64,000 bases of DNA from Branchiostoma belcheri (lineage: Eukaryota > Chordata > Leptocardii > Amphioxiformes > Branchiostomatidae): NCBI RefSeq assembly GCF_001625305.1, contig NW_017802824.1, forward strand, positions 629,174 through 693,173, read 5' to 3'. The position numbers and the translations under genes were made by a program. Positions 42,601 through 50,130 of the stretch are shown piece after piece. The stretch's first letter is position 1. Every line of letters starts with the position of its first letter. The notes under the pieces were generated by a model. The model was given only the letters and a program-made list of their open reading frames with translations. It searched no databases and was not told where the DNA came from.

Positions 42601-45142
42601 CGTAGCTGTATTTTAAATGAATGAATGAAGACTTTTATAGTACATGTTTGGCCCAAAGGGCTAAATACAGGTCGCATGTTGACAGTCATATACACAGACG
42701 TGTATATATAAGCTTCTATTATACTATGGTACATTCGACTTCTACGTACTAGTGGGATATAAGAGACTATATCATTAGTAAGAGTTGGTTCGTAGAAAGC
42801 TATAAGGAATAAAAATTTCTCTGAATTATTCAAATATTTGAAGTAGAAGAATGCACTTAAGACATAACTGTAAAGAATGATTCTATCGCTACCATGCAAA
42901 GGGCAATCTACAGTAAGATCAACTTCGTCGTCTGCTTTGCCTAAACTACAAAATTGGCAGATTCTTTGCTACCTAATAGAGGACGCTATGTGTAGAATGA
43001 CTTCCGATGCCATTGTTTTTGGTCAGCGTACTATCAGTCCAAGCGCTCAAAGGCAAGGTAAATGTTATGTCGTGTTTGTTTTATGGTACAATCAAATTTT
43101 ATCGCTTCTTTACCACCATGCCAGCGCATAACTTTGCAAAGAAATGGGGTACTTGACCTTTTCGCTCGACTTCCAGCCAAAGAATCGATTACAGCAGTTT
43201 TATTTGGAAACGTAAGGTTAAACATCAGTTTTACCAACAAAGCTGTATACGTAGTCGATGCAAACTATATTATTCGTATTCCCTATTTCTTATGAATGGC
43301 ATGTTTCGAAGATGACTGCTCTTTGGAGACATACATGTATGTACTGAAGGGGGCAGGAATTATTTTGTGATTTCTTCCGGTGTTAAAATTCCAGACGCAC
43401 CCTGGCTAATTTATGATGATAAAACGGAAGGATTAATCTAATTTTTCGGGGTCTCATAGTCTACGGTCTAAGATAACATTTCTGTGAGTAGAATGATAAA
43501 ACCTGCTGATGCGTAGACATTATTATCGTCTCTAGAGGCAGCAGTTTCTTCCTGTATTGATGTCGTCTCGTCGTAATTAATACTGACAGATGGCGTGCCT
43601 AATGAAGCTCAGCAGACGTCTGTTGATGTACAATCCATGCAACCAAAACTGGCTTACTGCGTAGATCCCACCCATTTGGAAATATTAAGGCACTGCCGGC
43701 TATACGAGCAGCATCTCTCTGTGGCATTTAAGTCTAAAACCTTACCAGTCTGTGAAGAACTATAAAAATATGAGAACTGATATTTCTATGCAAGATATCA
43801 TCGTTATAATGGCAATGGCTGGTGCCGTAACGACAACCATTCCAAGGGACAAATTTAGCATGCAATATGAATACCAAGGGGACCGTAATGTAAAACGCTG
43901 TTGCAAAGCACCTGGGTTGCTCAAATTACACTTTTCTACCCAATCATCAATTCAACAGAAGGGTGGGTAACTCTGGTGAAAAATAAAGCATTTTTCGTCC
44001 TATAATTTTGTCGCCGTCTCTTTCTAGCTAGACCCAAGGGACACTTATACATTACCTCCTTCCCAGATGTTACAGCCCAGAATCATAATCACCCTTCCCG
44101 AACAACCTGTAATCATAACAACCCTCTCCTCGCCTCATTAGCAGTCAGATTGCACTTTTATTCCCCATCACGTTCGGCCCACTGCTGGTGAACCGATCTA
44201 TGACAGAGGTGGAGCGCAGTTAAAAGCCAGGCTTTTATCCAACGCTAGGCTACGTTAGTCCCGGGCCGTAATTACGTACTACACAGCATTGTATCTCCAA
44301 AATAAAACTACAAGAGACTGGCACACGACACGGGATCATGTATTAGCTGTAAGGTGTGGCTTTTTGTTTCATTATTAAACCACGACCGTAACAGAGTGTC
44401 GAGGAGAGATGAAATAGGGTAATTTCTATAAGCGTGGAGCCAAGCTGTGAATATTCGTTAAGGCGACCTTTAGATGATCGATAGAGATAAGGCCAAGCAA
44501 ATCCCGCCTGCCATCTGGGAGCACTCGGAGTTTTAGCGGGCTGTTGTATCCTGTGAATTTAGAATAATGGCAGAAAACTACGGCCAAGGATTTGAAGTAC
44601 AACGTTTTATATTGACGTTTTCAGTGCACTTAAGATATAATCTCAATCGAAGATGTACAGTGTTTAATATTGAGTATGTCCACATGGTAAAGCATGTTGT
44701 AGACGTTGTGAGTCATTGTGAAAGCTAGAGAAGTAATGAACGGGGAATACATCTTACCGACAACAGTGAGCCTGGCATCGCCGGCGTCCCGTACTGTGAA
44801 GACGCTACACCGGTAGTTCCCCTCATCGCCAGGCTGGACATCACGTATCCTCAGGTTGTACTCACCCCGCCGTGAACTCCCCACGATAGAATGTCGGGAG
44901 AACTCGGAGGCAACTCGGCCTCTGGCAGAAATGTGGTACAGTTTGTCGTCCGCTTCGGGGTTGTACCAGTACCAGTTCACTTCGTCTGTAGGCGCCAACC
45001 CGTCAAACGCACAGTACAGCATTGCCGTGTGGTTCACCAGCACCGCAGTGGCCTCGGGACGCCTGCGGTAAAAGGCAGTAGCGCTGACGGTGGACAGTAA
45101 AGTCAGGAGAAGAGAACACTGCCACAGACCTGACCATTCCAT
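18586..45142 (-). CDS. Five-Ig transmembrane adhesion protein, Kirre/roughest-like (12-exon model)
   Basis: Proposed join, 5' to 3' on the minus strand: 45142-44758, 32770-32459, 30664-30517, 29134-29019, 28051-27797, 27391-27074, 24996-24871, 22883-22847, 22471-22365, 21880-21756, 21189-21053, 18676-18586. Every junction has GT-AG ends and matching phase, giving one open frame of 718 residues. Layout: signal peptide 1-23, V-like Ig in exon 1, four further Ig domains (exon 2; exons 3+4; exon 5; exon 6), membrane helix about 516-540, then a tail. Five Ig domains, 'VPP' and 'YPP' linkers between domains and a 'CRSEGGKP' second domain are what one sees in Kirre/roughest/Kirrel proteins, which act at the cell surface in homo- and heterophilic adhesion (slit diaphragm, synapse and myoblast recognition). 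Nectin/CADM-like proteins are the alternative. Family placement is inference; an Ig adhesion receptor is near certain. Many N-glycosylation sequons are present (NHT, NGT, NIS, NLT, NSS, NFS). No clear polyadenylation signal lies close to the stop; an AATAAA (minus) occurs at 17537-17542, about 1 kb downstream. Confidence 0.85.
19915..20833. mobile_element. TTAACCCT-ended transposon, copy 1 (intron 11)
   Basis: Ends TTAACCCTATCTAGACCG (19915) and CGGTCTAGATAGGGTTAA (to 20833) are inverted. The interior has GTTGCCATGGCAAC at 20077-20090, CCAAGATGG blocks and several TGACGTCA/ATGACGTCAT palindromes (20460-20670). There is no transposase frame, so it is non-autonomous. Related copies are at 23126 and 50131. 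Confidence 0.75.
21053..21189 (-). CDS. Exon 11: acidic cytoplasmic tail (predicted)
   Basis: 137 nt, phase 0 to phase 2, acceptor CCACCATGCAG|AGA and donor ACCAG|GTAAGA. It encodes 'RYLPTLKRKKEIDEPDVDED' followed by 'DMKNSLAQLGLKDDENSSS' and RLHGTT: a basic patch, then an acidic Ser-rich stretch. If the donor were not used, the frame stops at once (AGG TAA, ending at 21049), which would be an alternative C-terminus of 690 residues. Confidence 0.72.
21756..21880 (-). CDS. Exon 10: cytoplasmic tail (predicted)
   Basis: 125 nt, phase 1 to phase 0, acceptor TTGATTTTCAG|TC with a T-rich tract and donor AATGCG|GTAATA. It encodes a basic stretch 'FTEVRTAHGRRTVAKENKS' and then 'GDDEFQRKCPYYIGELKS'. 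The YY pair is a candidate phosphorylation site; Kirre-family tails are known to be tyrosine phosphorylated, but no specific motif is claimed here. Confidence 0.7.
22365..22471 (-). CDS. Exon 9: cytoplasmic tail (predicted)
   Basis: 107 nt, phase 2 to phase 1, acceptor CCCTTGTATAG|T and donor CCAT|GTAAGT (a near-consensus donor). It encodes 'CKFPNGLATIELQRANGI' and then 'ATHRSTVSQNTVVIPSP', hydrophilic and rich in Ser/Thr. A second acceptor 31 nt downstream (GGACTAG) opens a different frame, but that choice does not agree with exon 10. Confidence 0.62.
22847..22883 (-). CDS. Exon 8: 37-nt cytoplasmic microexon (predicted)
   Basis: Acceptor GCCTAAACAG|AG and donor ACGAG|GTATGC enclose 37 nt that enter at phase 1 and leave at phase 2. 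It encodes 'EEELAVKPSSHT' after the membrane exon. Support is frame agreement on both sides and the absence of another phase-compatible exon seen between 24871 and 22471. Skipping it would break the frame to exon 9, so it is probably constitutive if real. Confidence 0.6.
23126..24460. mobile_element. TTAACCCT-ended transposon, copy 2, with palindromic ends (intron 7)
   Basis: The block GGGGTCCGCGCGGACCCC, itself a perfect palindrome, stands near both ends (about 23163-23180 and 24422-24440), with CAGTACACC beside it and AGGGTTAA at the far right. The interior shares AACTTTGAT, ATAGCG-x-CTAAACGGCT and GTTGCCATGGCAAC (23507-23520) with copy 1. Another MITE is inserted at 23634-24022. Confidence 0.7.
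23634..24022. mobile_element. MITE nested in the transposon at 23126
   Basis: Inverted ends TAATAGACCCATTCGACTTT and AAAGTCGAATGGGTCTATTA; inside, ACGTCACAGGGGGGACATTT is tandemly duplicated at the left and present inverted at the right (GTCCCCCCTGTGACGT). It interrupts the parent between two blocks that are continuous in the copy at 19915, so it is the younger insertion. Confidence 0.8.
24566..24785. repeat. Foldback element, ~80-bp arms (intron 7)
   Basis: Left arm from GTAACATCTGTGTCCATAAT and right arm ending ATTATGGACACAGTTGTTAC are inverted along about 80 bp, including GCCACCTTGAGAAA against TTTCTCAAGGTGGC. The loop is about 50 bp. The right end lies 86 bp from the transmembrane exon, so it is in the pre-mRNA. 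Confidence 0.8.
24871..24996 (-). CDS. Exon 7: transmembrane segment
   Basis: 126 nt, phase 1 to phase 1, acceptor GTCTACAG|AC and donor TCGG|GTAAGC. A short acidic stalk (EDSSD) is followed by about 25 hydrophobic residues with small residues (A, G, T) in the outer half, ending in 'LCLRARTIWASRLSKSG'. The Arg-rich stop-transfer follows directly, giving a type I orientation. A single exon for the membrane span is usual in this family. Confidence 0.95.
25108..25460 (-). mobile_element. Probable LINE 3' UTR relic (intron 6)
   Basis: Reading minus, it ends with a T-poor, A-rich tail (AATTCTTCTTTT complement) and contains the block complementary to ACATGGTACAATGTATGGCA. A related block, ACAGGTACAATGCATGGCA, occurs at 49750 with the same adjoining TTTTATT. 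No coding remnant is left. Confidence 0.4.
26549..26640. repeat. Dispersed repeat fragment (copy C, inverted, intron 6)
   Basis: GGTAACATTTGCAAAGCAAA is the reverse complement of the right end of copies A and B; only about 90 bp can be followed. Confidence 0.45.
27074..27391 (-). CDS. Exon 6: fifth, membrane-proximal Ig domain
   Basis: 318 nt, phase 1 to phase 1, acceptor CAATCCTAG|GT and donor GAAG|GTAAGA. Cys lies in 'VELTCTIASDPEPDG', Trp in 'VIWELAG' and the second Cys in 'HTGNYACIASNMFGQ'. The last part, 'ACIASNMFGQDRQDFRVYV', is a canonical G-strand ending that runs straight into the membrane exon. Confidence 0.95.
27797..28051 (-). CDS. Exon 5: fourth Ig domain
   Basis: 255 nt, phase 1 to phase 1, acceptor CCCCTCTAG|AT and donor ATAG|GTACAT. 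After the linker 'YPPKIKSTF' the domain has Cys in 'FRVECQSEGNPRP', Trp in 'KISWRRKD' and the second Cys in 'TEGYYVCVAKS'. One sequon (NFS). At 85 residues it is a compact I/C2-type domain, shorter than the neighbouring ones. Confidence 0.93.
28193..28600 (+). mobile_element. Penelope-like terminal repeats in inverted array (intron 4)
   Basis: Inverted arms at 28193-28257 and 28360-28432 share the block ACAGACGGTCATCGAAACGT and the flanking CACGAGC/GCTCGTG. A second, more worn inverted pair follows at 28436-28480 and about 28535-28600. There is no endonuclease sequence between the arms, so these are terminal-repeat-only relics. They lie between exons 5 and 4 of the Ig gene. Confidence 0.6.
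28359..28391 (+). ncRNA. Hammerhead-like motif, third Penelope-like family
   Basis: CTGATGA (28359-28365), extra A, stem GATGAC/GTCATC (28367-28372 with 28378-28383), GAA, ACGT, C (28384-28391). The seven-base core is the most canonical of the set. Upstream GCC could pair with GGC after the cleavage position in the sister arm (28239 region, minus), giving a short stem I; in this copy the GGC has become AGC. Confidence 0.45.
29019..29134 (-). CDS. Exon 4: second half of the third Ig domain
   Basis: 116 nt, phase 2 to phase 1, acceptor TATTTACAG|T and donor TATAT|GTAAGA. It encodes 'NSSLLIPRVSRTDSGAYLC' followed by 'EADNGIEPIGTGEITLEVI', with the D-S-G-A-Y-L-C signature completing the domain begun in exon 3. 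There is no ATG in this frame and the exon is short, so it is found only by splice reasoning. It joins to exon 5 with another 'YPP' linker. Confidence 0.9.
29232..29635 (+). mobile_element. Harbinger-like MITE, copy 3 (intron 3 of the Ig gene)
   Basis: Same ends and inner sequence as copy 1 with scattered changes, flanked by TTA on the left and ATA on the right. It lies 98 bp upstream, in transcript order, of exon 4. Confidence 0.75.
30517..30664 (-). CDS. Exon 3: first half of the third Ig domain
   Basis: 148 nt, phase 1 to phase 2. The acceptor is TTTTCTAG|AT and the donor ATGAG|GTATAT. Spliced to exon 2 it restores the linker 'VHYPPTVITP', a characteristic inter-domain linker. Cys lies in 'ANLTCVVEGNP' and Trp in 'FSWRRVDD'. 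The second half of the domain, with its C-terminal Cys, is in the next exon, so the intron falls inside the Ig fold. Confidence 0.9.
32077..32188. mobile_element. Perfect palindromic (foldback) insertion with 11-bp target duplication (intron 2)
   Basis: Arms 32075-32131 and 32134-32190 are exact reverse complements over 57 bp, separated by two bases. The direct repeat ACATATTTTGT flanks it at 32066-32076 and 32189-32199. A hairpin-only insert with a 9-11 bp duplication suggests a MULE-type MITE; that assignment is inference. It begins AGCCTGGGTACCATCC. It lies between exons 3 and 2 of the Ig gene. Confidence 0.9.
32459..32770 (-). CDS. Exon 2: second Ig domain
   Basis: 312 nt, phase 1 to phase 1, acceptor TTTTCAG|TT and donor ACT|GTAAGT. 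It encodes residues about 129-232, opening with a 'VPPVNPPVIAGN' linker after splicing. Cys is in 'LKLTCRSEGGKP', Trp in 'HLMWYNG' and the second Cys in 'SANISCVAD'. The D-x-G-x-Y-x-C motif is relaxed here (D-S-A-N-I-S-C), as is common in second domains of Kirre and nectin proteins. Two sequons (NGT, NIS). The exon is noticeably GC-richer than the surrounding intron. Confidence 0.92.
32855..33235. repeat. Dispersed repeat (copy B, intron 1)
   Basis: GAAGGAAAATATCTTGTTTT with TGCTCTGTTTCTTC at the left and GCTTTGCAAATGTTACCTTT at the right match 16465-16745 in order. Middle parts are diverged and longer. Confidence 0.55.
34276..34298 (+). repeat. (AAAC)n microsatellite
   Basis: About five to six AAAC units beside the hairpin at 34313. 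Confidence 0.9.
34313..34382. ncRNA. Imperfect 70-nt hairpin (intron 1)
   Basis: CAAGACAGTATCC...AGGAGTG pairs with CACTCCT...GGATACTGTCTTG across about 29 positions with a single mismatch and one 4-nt mismatched patch, loop about 11 nt. Size and mismatch pattern are compatible with a microRNA-like precursor, but a small MITE would look the same. A shorter inverted pair (TGCTTGGAGATT / AATCTCCAAGCA) lies just upstream at 34079-34136. Confidence 0.35.
34683..34754 (-). pseudogene. LINE C-terminal scrap with (ATG)n tail (intron 1)
   Basis: The minus strand reads 'HLGQLMADRAAWREKVDLVR' then ATR and stop, followed by a TGATGATGATGATG tail (34669-34682). A-DR-x-x-WR-x-x-V is the usual last motif of one class of non-LTR polyproteins. 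About 24 codons survive. Confidence 0.65.
35519..35704 (-). mobile_element. tRNA-derived SINE, copy 1 (intron 1)
   Basis: Reading minus from 35704: GGTCGTGTGGCGTAACG (A box), CCAAGAGGTCC, then AGAGTTCGAATCCTGCC (B box), followed by a tRNA-unrelated body containing GGGCACAATATC and AGTTTACACGACTTTTC. The head folds like a tRNA with a TTGG/CCAA anticodon stem. No tRNA-type acceptor end closes it, so it is a SINE. Confidence 0.75.
36393..36545 (+). mobile_element. tRNA-derived SINE, copy 2, with A-box deletion (intron 1)
   Basis: GGATCGTGTGGTCCAGAACC runs straight into AAGAGGTCCTCGGTTCGAAT: the B box is intact, but about 25 bp carrying most of the A box are missing. The body (GTGCCCTTTGG, TTTTCTCACTTCAGCC) is diverged from the other copies. 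Confidence 0.6.
36546..39845. other. Intron 1, no gene recognised
   Basis: Contains a (GTTT)n tract at 38959-38990, a C-tract at 38652-38661 and otherwise unique-looking sequence. Possible intronic regulatory DNA; nothing diagnostic was seen. Confidence 0.4.
38959..38990 (+). repeat. (GTTT)n microsatellite
   Basis: About eight uninterrupted GTTT units. Confidence 0.95.
39850..40013 (-). mobile_element. tRNA-derived SINE, copy 3 (intron 1)
   Basis: Minus from 40013: AGGTCGTGTAGCGTAACGGA, CTCAGAACCAAGAGGTCTTG, then GCGTTCCAATCCTG, where the B box has lost its invariant GA. The body GGGCACAAGATCG... and CATGACTTTCCTCAATT match copy 1. Confidence 0.7.
40421..40854. mobile_element. MITE with GTCACAC-TTCACGA ends, copy B (intron 1)
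   Basis: Ends TTAAAGCCCCTGTCACACAT and GCGTGACAGGGGCTTTAG are inverted, giving a terminal repeat of about 25 bp. The inner blocks CCCGAACACCAGCCGACTAG and CTACTCCTAACCATGGTTGG match copy A. A G-tract lies at 40786-40796. No coding sequence. Confidence 0.75.
40899..41020 (+). pseudogene. Penelope-like endonuclease scrap with degraded 3' motif (intron 1)
   Basis: A short frame reads 'SRERAKEAIYIRAHESQL', the same KEAIYIRA signature as the GIY-YIG tails at 1.8 and 11.1 kb. It is followed at 40988 by CTGAAGAAGGCTAATTAGTA and then AGCAACG, which looks like a mutated version of the CTGANGA-A-stem-GAAAC layout. Only this scrap survives; no inverted arm was found. Confidence 0.5.
41790..42162 (+). 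pseudogene. LINE 3' end with (AAATG)n tail (intron 1)
   Basis: A short frame ends 'FEIPICILNAFKRALNT' and stop near 41866, like the last residues of CR1/L2-type polyproteins. The 3' UTR includes GGGCTACCTTGGAAATCAG and finishes in AATGAATAAATGAATAAATA at 42134-42160. Only the last few codons and the UTR remain. Confidence 0.5.
42165..44757. other. Intron 1, proximal part, no gene recognised
   Basis: A possible reversed LINE 3' UTR begins at 42615 (GAATGAATGAAG then TTTTATAGTACATG). 43980-44560, just downstream of exon 1, is unique-looking and of even composition, the usual place for intronic enhancers, but no motif cluster was identified. Confidence 0.35.
44758..45142 (-). CDS. Exon 1: start codon, signal peptide and V-like Ig domain
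   Basis: The ATG at 45142 has A at -3 and G at +4, a strong Kozak context. It is followed by a hydrophobic leader (LLLTLLSTVSATA) with a likely cleavage near residue 23. The Ig domain has its first Cys in 'AMLYCAFDG', Trp in 'VNWYWYN' and the second Cys in 'DEGNYRCSVF', the D-x-G-x-Y-x-C signature. The stretch YNLRIRDVQPGDEGNYRC closely resembles the first domain of Kirre-family proteins. The exon ends phase 1 at a good donor (TCG|GTAAGA). 385 nt, residues 1-128 plus one base. Confidence 0.9.
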
Positions 45143-45199
45143 GCTGCTGTCACGTCTCTTAAAGTTACGATTTAGCGTACACGACGAACCTCATGCAAC

Positions 45200-45390
45200 T
45201 GTTTCCCGCAGAGCCTCCGCGCTGCCGTTTTATCTTGTCTCTTGAGTAAGGAAGCTCCAGATCAACAGAAAGCGGAAGATTGCATCACCGCTTATTGCCG
45301 CCAAGGCGCATATTTAGCACGCCCACCACGCCTGATCATCGCGTTGCATGGCGGGTACTGCTGCAGAAGTGAGGTACTGATTGGTTTCTG
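45200..45390 (-). promoter_or_regulatory. Possible core promoter and 5' UTR of the Ig gene
   Basis: Reading on the minus strand, an ACCAATCAG (CCAAT box, NF-Y type) lies at about 45377-45385. About 65 bp downstream are GGGCGTG and a TATA-like CTAAATATGC near 45308-45317. A second A/T box, GATAAAA, lies at 45228-45234. The order CCAAT, GC-type box, TATA-like, then a start codon about 170 bp further on is that of a simple promoter. No initiation site can be read from sequence alone, and an untranslated upstream exon is possible. Confidence 0.3.
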
Positions 45391-48300
45391 AGGGTAAATG
45401 ATGGATTAAGAAGGAGTTGGGAGGTTGTAGTATGCAAATCCCCTCAGAACCCGCCAGACTGATTTTTATTTATATCACGAATCAAGATACAATTTTTGAT
45501 GAATGCAGAGCTCCTGATTTTTGTTATTAAGTTGAAATTAGATTTCTTAACAAGCAGGGAAAGCAAACTCGGATGTTCATTAACCTACAGATAGAGGACA
45601 GGTCCTCTCCTAGCGCTTCACTGTTATCACCGTCATTAAGGGGTCAATACCACTTCTCTTAAGTAACCCTTAATTTAAAGGTTCGTAGCCCGCTCTTCGT
45701 GTTTTTCCACCTTTGAGACCGCCTCATGGCATATTTACGGGGATAATTTACCACTGTTGGGGAAGGCCAGACCAGGGAAAAGGTCAATAACGGGACAAAT
45801 CGATCCGAAGGGTGGGCAAACATTCAACCAACTGGTGTCTGCCAGGAAAGTGTACAGCTAGCAGACGTTGTAGTTTTCTGAGCTTTTAGAGTTTACCACT
45901 GTGCCAATGGTCAAATTACGTTTTGTGTTGTTGTTTTTTGTGTGTGTGGTGGGGGGGGGTGCATGAATAATTTTGTGCCGTTGGCAAATGGTCAACAGAT
46001 CTAGAGTGCATAATATGGGAACAGGTACCAATGTTTACTTGATGATTTATATCACAATCGGATGTGAAAGATGTTCCGAGTAACCATTTTAACTTTAACA
46101 ATCTTCTAATGCTGAAATGATTACATGATACAAACAGCTATAAATTATGTAAATTACACGGCGAATCAGAATATTTCAGCGTGCGTTGCTGTTTAAGCAA
46201 AAATAAATTCAAAGTAATAGTTCTTACCGATAACAGTTACTTGAATTTTTATCGTTGTACCATAGCGAATGTATTAACTGTCAGTAAAACGAATACCGTA
46301 TATTGAATGCCAGCTAGATAGCCTCGAATTCCAGTATGAAGCAAGGCATTTGCATCACACGGACAGTGTGAGGCTACGATCTTGATGTAACAACATGATA
46401 GATGAGAAACACTGTTGACTTTGGTAGATGGTTTATTGGACTTCATCTCCGTCGGTTATTGAAACTTTATTTCGAGTCCGCTTTACGGCGTTACAGAATA
46501 GACCCCAACAGGACCCCATTCACTCCTGGCAAATAACCATTTCACTTTAAAGGAGAAGAATGGCTTGAACGTCCATAAACATTGCCCTAGATCTAGATGT
46601 GCTGTAATTTAAAACCCCGCGCAGTAATCCGTTACGTCGTGCGGTGCCGACGTTGCCGGCTGAACGGCCTTCTGTAATGGTGCTTTTGAATGTGAGTCAA
46701 ACCCGGGTTAGTTCTTCAGCCGGCTCGCCACGATAAACGCCCCGGATGAAATGCACAGGTGCTTATCTCAAGGTTTAGTTAATATCTCTCTACTGTACCC
46801 CGTAAGATGATTGATGTTTCTCTCTCAGAAATTGCTTTGCATGTCAGACAGAATATCGAAGCGTTGGGGTCTATATTATTGAAGAACGCGGGGGCCTCTC
46901 TGGTGTACACACTGCGGCGTTGTGTTACCGGCCACATTCACACCAAGTGGGGATTCTGTCGAGCAAACCCCGTCGTGTTAGCTTTGTATTATTCAGTATA
47001 AAGCTTGACATGCTTACGGGTAAGCTCGATCGCGGGGGTAAAAGGATTGATACGTTACATTTTCGTCTTAAACCCAACATCATAGCAGATGTACGAAAAC
47101 GGTTAATTTGGCTCACAGCACGCAGTTCTAAACCAGCTATAACGAAACCAATTTCATTAGCTGTAATATTGATAGATTTTATCGCTATGACATTTAATAA
47201 AAACACACTGGATGCTACGTGCAGATTGCGATGAGCTGATATGAATGACAACCGATTTCCTTGCTGGAATATTAGTTTCCAATCACATAAGCTACCCTGC
47301 TTTGGAATGACATTTGTTACATTAACAATCAGACGTAAATGGCTATTTAACAATTTAGACATAGGAGTGTGTGCAATTGCTCATGATAGAATTGTTATTA
47401 CTTTATCCCATAATTTCACTTTTGATTTCTATAAGGCGATTATCTATATTGGTATTGATCATGGGAGATGCAGATGAGCATGATCTGGTAATAATATTGG
47501 ACTAGCCAGGCCGTAAAATACTTCTACAAGAGAGCACGCATCGGAATTTAAAATACCCTGAAATATGATCATTCCGGTAATGCAGATATCAGCTAGAAAT
47601 CGAAGATCGAACCGTAAGTATATATAGTTTAAATCAAGATACTATGAACCACCCAAGCACACGGGAGGCTTATACTTCTTGTGAAAATCGGAGGTTGTAT
47701 GATATTACAATCTTGATGTACATCTGCCAAAACTTACAATAATTTTACACAGACTTTACATAGACATATGACTGACTACACATATATCTACATCTGTCAA
47801 TCTCTCTCTTTCTCTTAAGAGATAGATAGAAAGATAGATAGATAGATTGATTGATAAATAGATAGGCATAGATAGGTATGAGCTATCATTCTCATTGTAA
47901 CACTATACAGTATTTTGCTTTGATTTTGTACGTCAGATGTGGTAATACAAGGATTATTTATAATTTTACCGGTAAAGCTAGCAGCGCCAATATTTCTTTG
48001 TCTTCTTTTTAATATTCTACCACGTGAATTGTTGAGCCTAGATGAGAAAGTTTGACAGGATAAAGCAAAAGCTTAGCTGAAGTACGAAGTATTGTGAAAC
48101 ATGTAATATTACGCCTACCACCCCATGCAGTGTCTATTTGCACGATTATTATGAATCCACAAATGAGGTATAAACACATTGATAATCATCTGATTTTTTC
48201 TGGAACCACGGAGAGATTAGTTTGTCGCTTTGCCCAAACTAGATTTGTACATCAGGTTTTGATTACCCATCATTACCCAGCCGTATTATACTTCATGGAC

Positions 48301-49480
48301 TGGAATCACGAAAATTACCCCCACCATCTGTCGCATACATTTCCCTTGCAGATGACATCCGCGATAACACCAAGATGCTAAGAAGTTTTTCACGGCCCCA
48401 TTAACTGCTCTGCTGATGATGGCTTAGACAATGTGAGTGGGATTGAGATGGATGCTACAATCGGAAGGTACTAATCTACAACAACGGTTAATGATACCCG
48501 GCTGACTACGCAGATAATTGAAAAGATATCGCCCCGGCGCGATGTGAACGTGCGAAACAAATAATGAACCTAATGATTGCTATTTCATGTCAGTCACCAT
48601 TGTTGTGGTGGTAAAATATGAGTGCTGTGTTCTGTTCGCCTTTGTGGAGGGAAAGGATTACACAAACTTGCCGCCGGAAAAGTCGATAAAGCAATATGCA
48701 TTAGAAAATGAAGTGTTCTTATGCGCGACCTTTCGATGCTTATTTGAGGACGTGTTTCATCGCATGCCTGTCCTGTTCCGCCGGTAAGAGAGCAGGGTGC
48801 CGGTCAGATCCTATTGTACGGTCAGCGGGAGGGGTCAGGGTGCTGATGATTTGATCTACACGGTCATTGTGGGCGGCAGACATTGATGGATCACTGCTCA
48901 TGTAGTGAATCCTCGAGTCAGACCCGAGACACGCCGTTACCAAATTGGATTGTGTACTTCTCCTACAGCTCACGTCGACTAAAAAAATAGAGATGCATCA
49001 AGAAACAATCATCAATCACAATCCTTAACTACTTCTCAATCACATTACTTGGGTTGATTTTGTTAATTTAGAAATGGATTTCTTCTCTCTTAAGTCCTCT
49101 TATCTAATTTTTCCTGGACAAAAAAAGCAATTAAGACACAAAACCCGGAAATCTTTCAAATGACTTTCAACAAGTGCTTTGATACCGTGAATCTAGCTAG
49201 CGAAAGCAAGTAATAAGAAGCACTTGTGTATCATTAAATGGATTTGGTAATCTTCTGCTGAGAATACTGTTACAACAATGAACAATTAGAGGTGATCAGG
49301 ACATTGAAGAACGCTATGAGCAGGCGTTAGGGCTTGATTTAATTGTTTAGAATACTAGTACATACCGCCATGTTCTAGTCAGCCATCATGATCAAGCGAA
49401 GAAAGTATTTGAAGTGCTGAAGCCAGATGAAAACGTTTTTTCTCTCTACTGCTATTTCTGAGCTTTAACAATAATATAAA
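45391..49480. other. Upstream flank, no gene recognised
   Basis: Frames up to 145 codons (46925-47362, minus) overlap on both strands and show no domain, splice context or codon bias. A (GATA)n tract lies at 47819-47878. Few transposons are visible here, in contrast to both ends of the window. Confidence 0.45.
47819..47878 (+). repeat. (GATA)n microsatellite
   Basis: Interrupted AGATAGATAGAAAGATAGAT array continuing to about 47878. Confidence 0.85.
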
Positions 49481-49489
49481 AGTTTTCAT

Positions 49490-49560
49490 TTCAATACATT
49501 ACGGACTTTTACCTCTCCTGGCCTAAGTCCTTCTTCAAAACACAAGTGGAATTCTCAATC
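49490..49560 (-). mobile_element. Possible Penelope-like terminal-repeat relic
   Basis: On the minus strand 49538-49490 reads TTTTGAAGAAGGACTTAGGC, then a variable stretch, then AAAAGTCCGTAATG. The GAAGAAG start, GGACTT paired with AAGTCC and a following GTA resemble the 3' repeat of another Penelope-like family. It is isolated and too short for certainty. Confidence 0.3.
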
Positions 49561-49719
49561 CCAAGATACGCACATGGCTGTAGTGCCTTCTGAGTGGGTC
49601 AGCTTCAAGATCACATAAGTATAGTGTTAGACGTCATAGGACCAGGCTGCGACGCACGCATATATGATTACGAAGAGAAGGAACGTATTTCTTACTGCTC
49701 TAAAGATATATGTACAAGT

Positions 49720-50050
49720 CAAGTCAAATTTTATTCAACAATTGTGACAGGTACAATGCATGGCAGATAATAAGATTACTAGCAGGTACGGGTCTATCGA
49801 AATTCTACATATAGGTTCAACGGGTACTATGCCTGACAGAATGTTGAATAGAACTACTGACTAAGAACTAGTGCACCTCTACGAGTACGTGCTAAGCTCG
49901 CTATACTGTGTATGTATAAAGGGTACATTGAGCAGTGACTATACAGGTTCTACGAGAGTGTTGACTAAATTACTGGCTAAGATCTATTACAATTCTACAT
50001 ATAGGTTCTAACATACGCTACATATAGGGTAAAACTATATCCTTCCATTT
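49720..50050 (-). mobile_element. Probable LINE 3' UTR relic
   Basis: CAAGTCAAATTTTATTCAAC followed by ACAGGTACAATGCATGGCAG is the same arrangement as at 25108. Short repeats of TTCTACATATAGGTTC (49803, 49993) occur inside. No coding frame. Confidence 0.4.
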
Positions 50051-50130
50051 ACGCCACACCTTTGTGCCCAGTTGGTGGAGATATTACCTTCTGAATACAG
50101 CTGATACCATTACTTGGTTAGTCTGATGGT

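Noticed and set aside
44758-45142. A rearranging antigen-receptor-type V segment
   Set aside because: Exon 1 encodes a V-like domain, but it ends in a normal splice donor and I saw no CACAGTG heptamer with a spaced nonamer next to it.
46925-47362. 145-codon open frame on the minus strand
   Set aside because: An overlapping 104-codon frame exists on the other strand, the composition is that of the surrounding noncoding DNA, and no domain, signal peptide or splice context was recognised.
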